This document shows positions 53,761 to 63,600 of a DNA stretch of 64,000 nucleotides, one piece after another (the first letter of the stretch is position 1; each line of letters starts with the position of its first letter). A program made the translations under genes and the position numbers. This DNA is from F23-D06 sp045132055 (GTDB taxonomy: Bacteria; Bacteroidota; Bacteroidia; Bacteroidales; WCHB1-69), in assembly GCA_045132055.1 (NCBI GenBank), contig JBGURP010000033.1, positions 325,610 to 389,609 on the forward strand, read 5' to 3'. Under the pieces are notes generated by a model that did not search any database, was not told the origin of the DNA, and saw nothing but the letters and a program-made list of their open reading frames with translations.

Positions 53761-53799
53761 AAGATGAGAGTTTAGAGATGAGAGATTAGAGTTTAGAGT
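53761..53799. repeat. Period-7 purine tract between rpsD and rpoA
   Basis: AGATGAG/AGTTTAG/AGATTAG heptads begin at the base after the rpsD stop, with the purine strand as mRNA. A pyrimidine-rich CACCTCTT/TACCTCAT stretch (about 53801-53842) follows toward rpoA. Confidence 0.78.
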
Positions 53800-53878
53800 C
53801 ATACCTCTTTCACCTCTTGAACCTCTTTTACCTCATGTACCCACAGTTATTAAGTTTATTACAATAAAAATCATAACA

Positions 53879-54874
53879 ATGGCTATTTTAACATTTCAAA
53901 AACCCGATAAGGTCATCATGAATGAGGCCGACGATTTTCATGGAGTATTTGAATTTCGTCCCCTGCAGCAAGGTTATGGCGTTACCATCGGCAACGCTTT
54001 GCGCCGTGTGCTGCTCTCCTCATTGGAAGGCTTCGCCATTACGTCCGTGAAGATTGACGGCGTGGCTCAGGAGTTCTCCTCCATACCTGGTGTCATGGAA
54101 GATGTGACCGACATCGTCCTCAATCTGAAACAGGTCCGTTTCAAAAACAAGATTGAGAACAACTTCAGTGAGAAGGCAACCATCATCATCTCCGACCAGG
54201 AGACTTTCACGGCCGGTGATATGAACCGCTTCCTCAACTTCTTCCAGGTGCTGAACCCCGAACAGCTGATCTGCCGCATGGAACCTTCCGTCCGCATCGT
54301 GATGGAGATTACCATCGACAAGGGTAGAGGCTATGTGCCCGTAGAGGACAACCGTTCTCTGCATGAGGGAATTGATGTGATCGCTATCGACTCCATCCAC
54401 ACGCCCATCAAGAACGTCAAATACTCCATCGAGCCCTATCGTGTGGAACAGAAGACCGACTTCGAGAAACTGGTGATGGAAATCGACACGGATGGTTCTA
54501 TTCATCCGAAGAACGCGCTCAAAGAGGCTGCCAAGATCCTCATCCAGCACTTTGCGCTCTTCTCCGATGACAAGATCACGTTGGATACGCCCGAACAGCC
54601 TGCTTCTTCCGAAGAACTCGACGAGAATGCTATGCTGATCAGACAAGTCCTCAAGTCCAAGCTCATCGACATGGATCTTTCCGTGAGAGCACTCAACTGC
54701 CTCAAGTCCGCTGAACTGGAGACTCTCGGTGACCTGGTGGCTATTCACAAGGCCGACCTTCTCAAATTCCGTAACTTCGGCAAGAAGTCACTTGCTGAGC
54801 TGGAGGATCTCGTGAAGTCCAAAGGTCTGGAATTTGGAATGAATATTTCGAAATATAAATTAGATAAGGAATAG
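53879..54874 (+). CDS. rpoA: RNA polymerase subunit alpha
   Basis: 331 residues. The alpha-NTD (about 1-235) includes PLQQGYGVTIGNALRRVLLS, the dimerisation and beta-binding core. A linker precedes the alpha-CTD (about 255-331) with LSVRALNCLKSAELETLGDL and FGKKSLAELEDLV. It lies 4 bp before rplQ, as is conserved. Confidence 0.99.
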   Translation: MAILTFQKPDKVIMNEADDFHGVFEFRPLQQGYGVTIGNALRRVLLSSLEGFAITSVKIDGVAQEFSSIPGVMEDVTDIVLNLKQVRFKNKIENNFSEKATIIISDQETFTAGDMNRFLNFFQVLNPEQLICRMEPSVRIVMEITIDKGRGYVPVEDNRSLHEGIDVIAIDSIHTPIKNVKYSIEPYRVEQKTDFEKLVMEIDTDGSIHPKNALKEAAKILIQHFALFSDDKITLDTPEQPASSEELDENAMLIRQVLKSKLIDMDLSVRALNCLKSAELETLGDLVAIHKADLLKFRNFGKKSLAELEDLVKSKGLEFGMNISKYKLDKE

Positions 54875-54878
54875 AACA

Positions 54879-55385
54879 ATGAGACACGCGAAAAGTATTA
54901 ATCATTTAGGAAGAACGGATGCCCATAGAAAGGCGCTCATGTCCAATATGGCTACATCCCTGATCATGCACAAGAGAATCTCCACGACGCTGGCCAAGGC
55001 TAAGGAGTTGAGAAAATATGTGGAACCGCTCGTGACCAGAAGCAAACACGATACCACACACTCCAGACGTATGGTTTTCTCCCAGCTTCAGAACAAATAT
55101 GCGGTTACGGAACTGTTCCGCGAGATTTCGCAGAAGGTGTCCACCCGCCCCGGCGGTTACACCCGTATCCTGAAGACTGGTTTCCGCAAAGGTGACAACG
55201 CCGAGATGTGCATCATCGAATTTGTGGACTACAACGAGACCTACACCACTGACGGTGGCAAGAAGAAAGCTACGCGTACACGTCGTGGTAGTGGCAAGAA
55301 AGCTGCCGCTAAGGTGGAGGAAGCTCCGGTCGCTGAAGCCGCTGTGGAAGAAGCTCCCGCTGCTGAAGCTCCTGCAGCTGAATAA
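54879..55385 (+). CDS. rplQ: Ribosomal protein L17 with Ala/Glu-rich tail
   Basis: The L17 core (residues 1-118: MRHAKSINHLGRTDAHRKAL, ISTTLAKAKELRKYVEPLVT, TRILKTGFRKGDNAEM) is followed by about 50 residues of Lys/Arg and then Ala/Glu/Pro-rich repeats (APVAEAAVEEAPAAEAPAAE). Such tails occur in Bacteroidota L17 and are probably disordered. Last gene of the operon, before a strong terminator. Confidence 0.98.
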   Translation: MRHAKSINHLGRTDAHRKALMSNMATSLIMHKRISTTLAKAKELRKYVEPLVTRSKHDTTHSRRMVFSQLQNKYAVTELFREISQKVSTRPGGYTRILKTGFRKGDNAEMCIIEFVDYNETYTTDGGKKKATRTRRGSGKKAAAKVEEAPVAEAAVEEAPAAEAPAAE

Positions 55386-55414
55386 GCAACACAATTGTTT
55401 ATTGCAATACCATC

Positions 55415-55444
55415 AAGACCGCTCATTTTGGGCGGTCTTTTTTA
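55415..55444 (+). terminator. Intrinsic terminator of ribosomal operon
   Basis: AAGACCGC/GCGGTCTT stem followed by TTTTTTA, 30 bp after rplQ. Confidence 0.9.
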
Positions 55445-55476
55445 TTGCCTGAATTCGCTCCATTGGGCAATTTTAC

Positions 55477-55484
55477 TATCTTTG
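55477..55484 (+). promoter_or_regulatory. -7 promoter element of giant surface-protein operon
   Basis: TATCTTTG, 48 nt before ATG 55533. Confidence 0.6.
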
Positions 55485-55532
55485 CAAGTTTATTTTATAA
55501 TGGTATATTAGGCTAAAAAGACAACGTATCGT

Positions 55533-58500
55533 ATGACGAGGAAAGTGCTGCATATGGCTGCTGTGTTGCTGGGGCTTCTGTTCCCTCAGTGGCTGTGTGC
55601 ACAGACCACATATACTATGTCTGTAGGTACGCATGAACTTACTACGTGTAATGCCATTATTTATGACAATGGAGGTCCCAATGGCGAATATGATAATAAT
55701 AGCAGCGATACCCTCGTGATTTATCCTGCAAATCCTGGATGTATGGTGCGGTTGACAGGAACGTATTATATTGAAAGTCCTGTTTCCGATTGGGATAAAT
55801 TATATGTTTATGACGGAACATCTACATCAGGTGCGCGATTGGGATATTTTCATGGTAACGGAACCTGTGACATCGTTTCAATATCTGGCCCGTTAACATT
55901 AGTTTTTATTTCAGATGGGACTGTGCAATATAATGGCTATGAACTCCACGTACAATGTGTTTGTCCAACCCCAATGTCTGATACTCCACTCTCAGGCTGT
56001 TCGTTTTTATGGTCCGATCCGGTTGGAACGGCTGGCTATAATGATCAAGATATTACGCAAACCATTTGCTCGGATAACGGTGAACCATTGTCTGTTCTTT
56101 TTTCGCAGTTCTCTTTGGAACCTGGCGATGTGTTGTATATGTATGATGGCAATACGACCACAGCGCCACTGTTAGGGACTTTTACAGGGAACACCATACC
56201 GTCTAACATAATTTCTTCCAGTGATTGTCTTACTTTTTATTTTGAAAGAAACAGTAATAGCCCGAATAGTAGCTGGGTGGCATCTATTAACTGTGTGACT
56301 TGTACCCCTGCCAGTACCGCTTCAGGATCGCCATGCGCAGCTGACAATATCCATCCTTTCTGCACGGGGGAAGAATATACCTATTATTCGGGAACAACAG
56401 GAAATGCCAAAGATTTCTTTGGAATTAGTAGTGGATATTTAGGGTGTTTGGGTATTGCCCAAGCACCTGCTTGGTATTTTATGCGCATAGATGAACCAGG
56501 TGATATGACCATACGTATTGAGCAACGTTCGTCAAGTGGGACGCCTCTTGATGTGGATTTTGCCTGTTGGGGACCGTTTGCAGCAGCGTCAACCGCGGAT
56601 TTTGTGCAGAATCTGTGTTGTGGGTATTATAGTTTTAATACATCGTATCATCCTAGTAATACAGGTTATTACCTTGATGATGGATACAATGCATGGGGAG
56701 CAGTGCCCAATTATCCCTTCCCTAATCTTGTGGATTGTAGTTATGATCCTCAAACATGGGAAGAATGTCATATTAATAGTGCCCAAAGTGGAGATTATTA
56801 TTTGTTGCTGATAACAAATTATTCAGGATATTCGAGTGGATCAACCGGTACGATTTCCTTTAGTGCCACAGAAGGAGAGGCCACTACCGACTGCGGCATT
56901 GTTGCGGAAGTGAGCAACGACGGGCCATATTGTGTGGGCGATACTATCCACTTGTTCTGCAATAATCCCCAGCAGGGTGCTACCTATCATTGGGAAGGCC
57001 CTGGCGGGTGGACTTCTACTGCTGTGAATCCGGTGATTTATCCCGCTACCGCTTCCATGAATGGCAATACCTATACTTTGGTGAAGACATTGAACGGGGT
57101 TAGTTCGGCGCCGGCATCCACCACGATTGAGGTGATCCCGGTGAATACATACATTTCTGTCAATCCGCCCACTGCCTCTATTTGCCGCGGTAGTTCAGCC
57201 ACACTTGTTGGCAGTAGTGTGACGGGTTACCAGAATTCATACTCATGGTCAACTGGACAGCACAATCAACAAATCACGGTCAGCCCCACCACGACTACGA
57301 CCTATTCGCTTACGCAGACAGTGGCCGGGAGGTGTACGGGACATGCTACTGTGACGGTGAATGTGCACTATCCCCAACACCAGTCCTATTATGTGGATAC
57401 CTGTGCTAATTCGTACTCGTGGCACAACCATTCTTTCGCACAGGCAGGTATCTACACGCGCACGTGGTCTCATCAAGATGCCAATGGTTGTACGCAAGTG
57501 GATACGCTGCACCTGACAATGCACTCGCCTTCCTTTACGCCACCTGTTGATGTTAATAAGCAAGTTCCGTGCTCCCAAAATATTCATATACCTCAACAAC
57601 TTCCGGTAATCACCAGTTGTGACAATAACGTGCCGTTGCAGTTATACGATTCGATCAACAATATCCAGAACGGTTGCGGCTACTATCGGTACGTGTACCA
57701 TTATACGGTGGGGGAGACCCAATATACCTGGAACTATACCTATTATTTGCAGCCGCCATCCACATTCTCACCGCCTTCGAACCAGTCCTCTCAGGTTCAG
57801 TGCCTGGACGATGCGGTGGCTCCTGTTCCCCCAGTGGTGGTCAATGCCTGTGGTGATACAATAGTTCCCGAGGCGCAAGCTGTAGTGAATAATGTAGATA
57901 ACTGTTCAGGCAATGTGGTCTATTCATGGTTGTACAAGGATTGTTTGAATCATAGTAAGACATGGAAATACACCTATGTGGTAGAGGATACCACTCGGCC
58001 ATCCTTCACGGTGCCGGCAGACACGTATATATGCTGGACCTTGGATGGCACTTATAATGCCGATCCGGATATTACAGGCCAACCTTCTGATTTGGACGAT
58101 AACTGCTCCTCGTCGCAGGATTTGACTGTCGATTACGAGGATATCCTTCATGTCTCAACCCATGGCGCAGATACCTTGATCCGAACTTGGGTGGTGACGG
58201 ATGCATGCGACAATGCACGTTCCCAACAACAACGTGTTTTGGTTTATCATCCGGATACCACATCTGCATGGGAATACATCTGCGAAGGAGAACTTTTTGA
58301 AGAGCGAGGCTTCAGTTTTGTTGCTTATCATGATACTTTGGTGTACCAACATTTGCAGTCTGGACAGACAGGCTGTGACTCGGTGGTAAAGGTTGTTCTG
58401 TCGGTTTGGCATCCGGAGCCCACAAGTGATAGTATTGTGGCATTCGACCAGTATTTGTGGAATGACAGTCTTTATATCCAAGGCGGAACATACTTGCATT

Positions 58501-60599
58501 CGCATCTTGATGGCAACGGTTGCACGCAGGTGGATACTTTGTACTTGACTCTTTATTTCTCATCACATACAGACATATACGATACTGCTTGTTTGGAATA
58601 TTCGTGGTATGGGAATGAATACACGCGCAGCGGGGAGTACGAGCATCTTTTGCAAGATGTGCATGGAGCAGACAGTCTCCTGACACTGCATTTAACGATT
58701 TTGGGTAAGGATGAAGTGGAGTTTTCCAAGCAAAGGTGTTTCGGATATTTGTGGCACGACCATTATTATGATGCCACAGGAGATTATACCCTGGTCTTGA
58801 GCAATCGGTATGGTTGTGATTCTGTGGTGACGATGCACTTGTCCATCCAGGATACTATTTATGAAGATTTTGAAGATGAAGCGTGTAATTCTTATACCTG
58901 GAATGACAAGACATACTATTCCACTGGCGATTTTGAACAAATCTTTAATGTTTTTGAAGGTTGTGATTCATTGGTGACGTTGCACCTGACTTTATACTAT
59001 GACGATACGGTGTCTGTTGATACTTTTGCGTGTGAATCCTATACCTGGAATGACAGCATTTATACACACACGGGTAATTACGAGCAGCATTTCTTTACAG
59101 AACACGGCTGTGACTCATTAGTGCAACTGAATTTGACCATATATCACAAAACATACAGCAATTTGGATTCAGCGATTTGCGCTGTGGATTTCCCATTTCA
59201 ATGGAATGGGGTGACATTCAATATGCCGGGAGGAACGGACAGTACTATTATTCAAAATGTGATGGGGTGCGATAGCCTTATTACCATGCATGTGACGCTG
59301 AACCCTAATACATCGTCCATCCTGCATGACACTATCGTGCAGAATGCATTGCCCTATGATACATTGGGTATGCATTTTACTGCTGCGGGAAGAAAACAGA
59401 CCACCATATCCAATGTGTATGGCTGTGACAGTGTAGTGACCATGATTCTGACAGTCTTGCCCAATGTCCAAATATCGCTTGACAGTACCGTATGTGAAAA
59501 CGCGCTTCCATTACAATGGAACGGTCTGACTTTCACACAGGCGGGCACTCAGAACGTTACATTGATTGCTTCCACCAAGGTGGATAGCACAGTCTTTATG
59601 CATCTGAATGTCAAACCGAACACCTATTCCACGGTGCTGGATACAGTTGTTGAGAATGATTTGCCTCATACTTTTAACGGTATTGTTTTTTCCGATTCGG
59701 TAACGAATGCCAGAGTGGTTATCCCGAATTCACAAGGCTGTGACAGTATCATTACATACTCGCTACATGTTTGGCGGAATGAGAGCAGTGTTGTGGATTC
59801 GGCGGTCTGCGATGACCAACTGCCCGTGATGTGGAACGGGGTAGAGTTTTCTGCAGCTGATGAGCGTCAGATAGTGCTCACAGGCGCGCACGGAGAGGAC
59901 GACACTTTGTTGATGCGTTTGCACGTGAACACATCGGCACACACATCGTTGTCAGAAGAAATATGCATGAGCGATTTTCCGTATCGTTATGTCAACGGCC
60001 AAATAGACACCACATTCCAGTCGGGCACACCCTCATTGTTAACTGTCTCCTATACCCTGTCCACTGTAAATGGTTGCGACAGCATCGTGACGCTCACGCT
60101 GGATGTGATGGATACATCGCTGAAGATAATCTCCTCCGATGATTTTTGTCAGGGTATGTTCACTACATTGACAGTGGAGACCTCTTTGGAGGATTATGTA
60201 TGGAGCACGGGAGAGACCTCTGCGTCCATTATGGTTTTGGAGCCGGGCGAGTATTCGGTGACAGCCTATACAGGTGATTGCCGGGGCAGGGCTTTTCGCA
60301 AAATCTATCCGTGCAAGATGGAACTTCGTCTGCCCAACGCCATCAGTCCGAGCAACTATGATGGATTGAACGACTGTTTCCAGTTGCCGGAGGCTTGTTT
60401 GGATCAGATTGAGAGTTTTGAAATCAAGATATTCAGTCGATGGGGTGAAATGGTGTTCTATTCCAATGATAAGAATTTCAAATGGTATGGTGATTACAAG
60501 GGCCGTTTGGAAAGGGAAGAGGTGTTTAGCTATACAATCAAATACATCGACAGGGATGGAATTATGAACAGGATGAAGGGGGCGATTACGGTGTTGTAA
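55533..60599 (+). CDS. Giant CUB/repeat surface protein with T9SS type B domain
   Basis: A 1688-residue exported protein. A signal peptide (about 1-24, WLCAQ) is followed by two CUB-like domains (about 30-145, DKLYVYDGTSTSGARLGYF; about 155-255, VLYMYDGNTTTAPLLGTF). A PPC-like module at about 268-450 (AWYFMRIDEPGDMTIRIEQ) and Ig-like CHU segments (about 455-610) come next. Then comes a long array of about 45-55-residue repeats with the pattern C..YTWN...Y...G.Y....GCDS.VTLHLT (about 615-1530). The CHU_C gliding-motility C-terminal domain (about 1590-1688, LPNAISPSNYDGLNDCF, FSRWGEMVFY) ends it. Probably an adhesin or fibrous surface protein. The first about 1.35 kb is visibly more AT-rich than the rest. 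The next giant gene starts 11 nt after this stop. Confidence 0.92.
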   Translation: MTRKVLHMAAVLLGLLFPQWLCAQTTYTMSVGTHELTTCNAIIYDNGGPNGEYDNNSSDTLVIYPANPGCMVRLTGTYYIESPVSDWDKLYVYDGTSTSGARLGYFHGNGTCDIVSISGPLTLVFISDGTVQYNGYELHVQCVCPTPMSDTPLSGCSFLWSDPVGTAGYNDQDITQTICSDNGEPLSVLFSQFSLEPGDVLYMYDGNTTTAPLLGTFTGNTIPSNIISSSDCLTFYFERNSNSPNSSWVASINCVTCTPASTASGSPCAADNIHPFCTGEEYTYYSGTTGNAKDFFGISSGYLGCLGIAQAPAWYFMRIDEPGDMTIRIEQRSSSGTPLDVDFACWGPFAAASTADFVQNLCCGYYSFNTSYHPSNTGYYLDDGYNAWGAVPNYPFPNLVDCSYDPQTWEECHINSAQSGDYYLLLITNYSGYSSGSTGTISFSATEGEATTDCGIVAEVSNDGPYCVGDTIHLFCNNPQQGATYHWEGPGGWTSTAVNPVIYPATASMNGNTYTLVKTLNGVSSAPASTTIEVIPVNTYISVNPPTASICRGSSATLVGSSVTGYQNSYSWSTGQHNQQITVSPTTTTTYSLTQTVAGRCTGHATVTVNVHYPQHQSYYVDTCANSYSWHNHSFAQAGIYTRTWSHQDANGCTQVDTLHLTMHSPSFTPPVDVNKQVPCSQNIHIPQQLPVITSCDNNVPLQLYDSINNIQNGCGYYRYVYHYTVGETQYTWNYTYYLQPPSTFSPPSNQSSQVQCLDDAVAPVPPVVVNACGDTIVPEAQAVVNNVDNCSGNVVYSWLYKDCLNHSKTWKYTYVVEDTTRPSFTVPADTYICWTLDGTYNADPDITGQPSDLDDNCSSSQDLTVDYEDILHVSTHGADTLIRTWVVTDACDNARSQQQRVLVYHPDTTSAWEYICEGELFEERGFSFVAYHDTLVYQHLQSGQTGCDSVVKVVLSVWHPEPTSDSIVAFDQYLWNDSLYIQGGTYLHSHLDGNGCTQVDTLYLTLYFSSHTDIYDTACLEYSWYGNEYTRSGEYEHLLQDVHGADSLLTLHLTILGKDEVEFSKQRCFGYLWHDHYYDATGDYTLVLSNRYGCDSVVTMHLSIQDTIYEDFEDEACNSYTWNDKTYYSTGDFEQIFNVFEGCDSLVTLHLTLYYDDTVSVDTFACESYTWNDSIYTHTGNYEQHFFTEHGCDSLVQLNLTIYHKTYSNLDSAICAVDFPFQWNGVTFNMPGGTDSTIIQNVMGCDSLITMHVTLNPNTSSILHDTIVQNALPYDTLGMHFTAAGRKQTTISNVYGCDSVVTMILTVLPNVQISLDSTVCENALPLQWNGLTFTQAGTQNVTLIASTKVDSTVFMHLNVKPNTYSTVLDTVVENDLPHTFNGIVFSDSVTNARVVIPNSQGCDSIITYSLHVWRNESSVVDSAVCDDQLPVMWNGVEFSAADERQIVLTGAHGEDDTLLMRLHVNTSAHTSLSEEICMSDFPYRYVNGQIDTTFQSGTPSLLTVSYTLSTVNGCDSIVTLTLDVMDTSLKIISSDDFCQGMFTTLTVETSLEDYVWSTGETSASIMVLEPGEYSVTAYTGDCRGRAFRKIYPCKMELRLPNAISPSNYDGLNDCFQLPEACLDQIESFEIKIFSRWGEMVFYSNDKNFKWYGDYKGRLEREEVFSYTIKYIDRDGIMNRMKGAITVL

Positions 60600-60610
60600 G
60601 AAAGAAAAAG

Positions 60611-63600
60611 ATGGGTGTTCTTAAAAAGGTATCGGGTTTCATCATAATGATGGTAGTGCTGTTGTGCCAGACTATGCTTTGGGCACAGACGACCACGACC
60701 ATACAAGTGACACCTGTCGGCATTCACTGTCAAGGCGATACCGTGATACTCACCGCACCGGAATGCCAGAGTGGGCAGGTTATCATGGAGGAGGGATTTG
60801 AAAGTATAACGAGTGGCTCAGAGAGTACACCCGGTAGTTCTGTTATCCCGAACAATACACTACTAAAATTCCCCAACATGTCTTATGTGTATCCAGCTGG
60901 TGGAAAGGTGAAGATGGGTAGTAGTAGCAATCCAGGATCAATGATTTCTATGCCCCTTGATTTGTCAAATCCATTCAGGGTAGTGATTTATGCAAAAAGT
61001 TGGACTGGAAAAAATGGAGTGTTAATAGTCTCTGTAGATGGTAATGACCAGCAGCAGAGAACGGTTGGCCAATCAGACTATGATGTTTATTCATTTGACT
61101 TCCAGGCTGCCACGGCAATGTCAACCATTACAATCAAAACAATGGATACGCCTCAAGGAAGACGTGTGTTTATTGACAGTGTGGTTGTAGAAAGCGTTGG
61201 AGGAGGGGAGTGTACGTATTTATGGAGCCCGGGAGGGCAAGCTTCGCAGAGTATAGAAGTGGTTCTGCAGAATGATACGGTCATTACATTGCAGCAGAGC
61301 GATGGAAATACTACGAGTGTGGCCACGTTCTCTTGGAAAAATCCGGTGAGAATGGAAGTTGATGAGCCCTTAAATTCGGTTATTTGTCCAGGCGACGAGG
61401 TGACATTGTCATCGGTGTGCCATGATGAAGTATTGCTAACAGAAGGCTTTTCTAGCATTACGGATGGTGGTGATGAAGGTGCAAGTGCACCTGGTGGGAT
61501 ACCGATGCCCGATAGCACACTTGCAACTTTCCCTACCATGTCTAATGTTTATCCTGCGGGTGGAAAAGTAAAATTTGGAAAAGGTAGTGGTATTTCTAAT
61601 AGTCCAGCGGTCCCTGGTAGTATGACATCTGTACCACTCGACCTGTCACACTCGTTTGATGTGATTATCAAAGCAAAGAACTGGACATGGGGAGGTTATG
61701 AAGGTGGTAATCGGGATGGAATCATTAAGGTTACAGCAGGTACAGAATCTCAACAGCAAACGATAAATACAATTGATTATATCGATTATGTTTTTCATTT
61801 TCCGGCGATCGGTAGTTTGACCCCTATCACGATAGAGTCTGTCATTGCAGGAGAATCGCCTACTTCTGCGGTAAATGGATGGCGTTTTTTCATAGACTCT
61901 GTAACGATAAGACAAGATGAGGAGTGTACATTTCTTTGGACATCTAGTCCATCTCTGTACATAGATAATCCTACAGCTCAGAGCATCATGGTGAATCCTG
62001 TAGAAACAACTTTGATAACACTGCGCAAGTCTAATCAAGGCTGTTCAGCCGACACCTCGATAGTGGTTTCTGTATATGAGGAACCAGTCACAATTGAGGA
62101 ACAAAGCGTATGTGAAGATGATTTACCATTTACATGGCACGGAGTGGATTACACAACAGTCCCCACCGAGGCGCCGAGGGATACGATAGTGGGAGGCTCT
62201 AGTACTGGCTGCGACAGTATCGTGACGCTGCACCTGACCATCTACCGCGCCACGAACCTCTCTTTCAGCAAGGATACCTGCGACAGATATACATGGAGAG
62301 GAAAGACATACACAGAGAGCGGCGAATACAGGGACACGTTGACCGACGGCAACGGCTGCATGCAGGTGGACACGCTTCACCTGACCATTTACCGCGCCAC
62401 AAACCTCTCGTTCAGCAAGGACACCTGCGACCGGTACACATGGAGAGGGAAGACGTACACGGAGAGCGGTGAGTACAGGGACACGCTGACCGACGGCAAC
62501 GGCTGCACGCAGGTGGACACGCTTCACCTGACCATTTACCACGCTACGAACCTCTCTTTCAGCAAGGATACCTGCGACAGATATACATGGAGAGGGAAGA
62601 CATACACAGAGAGCGGCGAATACAGGGACACGTTGACCGACGGCAACGGTTGTACCCAGGTGGACACCTTGCACCTGACCATCTACCGCGCCACGAACCT
62701 CTCATTCAGCAAGGACACCTGCGACAGGTACACATGGAGAGGGAAGACGTACGCCGAGAGCGGAGACTACAAAGACACGCTGACCGACGGCAACGGCTGC
62801 ACGCAGGTGGACACGTTGCACCTGACCATCTACCACGCCACGAACCTCTCATTCAGCAAGGACACCTGCGACAGATATACATGGAGAGGGAAGACATTCA
62901 CGGAGAGCGGAGACTACAAAGACACGCTGACCGACGGCAACGGCTGCATGCAGGTGGACACGTTGCACCTGACTATCTACCGCGCCACGAACCTCTCATT
63001 CAGCAAGGACACCTGCGACAGATATACATGGAGAGGGAAGACATTCACGGAGAGCGGCGAGTACAGGGATACGCTGACCGACGGCAACGGCTGCACGCAG
63101 GTGGACACGTTGCACTTGATCATCAACCAGACGGTGACTGAGCTTGTCGAAGCCACCGCCTGCGACAGCTTCGTATGGCACGGCCGGACTTTCTACGAGA
63201 GTACCGACACGGCCACATTCCGCACCACCAGTGCTTTGGGTTGCGATTCGGTTGTGACGTTGCACCTGACGGTCCACCACAGCGAGACTGGCGACACGAC
63301 GGTGGTGGCGTGTAACCGCTTCACGTGGCATGGGGTGGAGTACACGGAGACGCCGACCGTGGCCCCGACGCACACGTACCGCACGGAGCACGGCTGCGAC
63401 AGCGTGGTGACGCTGCACCTTACGGTCAACCAGACGGTGACCGGGCTTGTTGAGGCCACCGCGTGCGACAGCTTCGTATGGCACGGCCGGACTTTCTACG
63501 GGAGTGCCGACACGGCCACATTCCGCACCACCAGTGCTTTGGGCTGCGATTCGGTTGTGACGTTGCATCTGACCATCAATCACTCGGTGGCTGAGCATGT

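Noticed and set aside
62243..63124. Possible CRISPR array because of the regular 147-bp spacing
   Set aside because: The units are contiguous, fully coding and near-identical over their whole length, with no short repeat plus unique spacer structure and no cas genes nearby.
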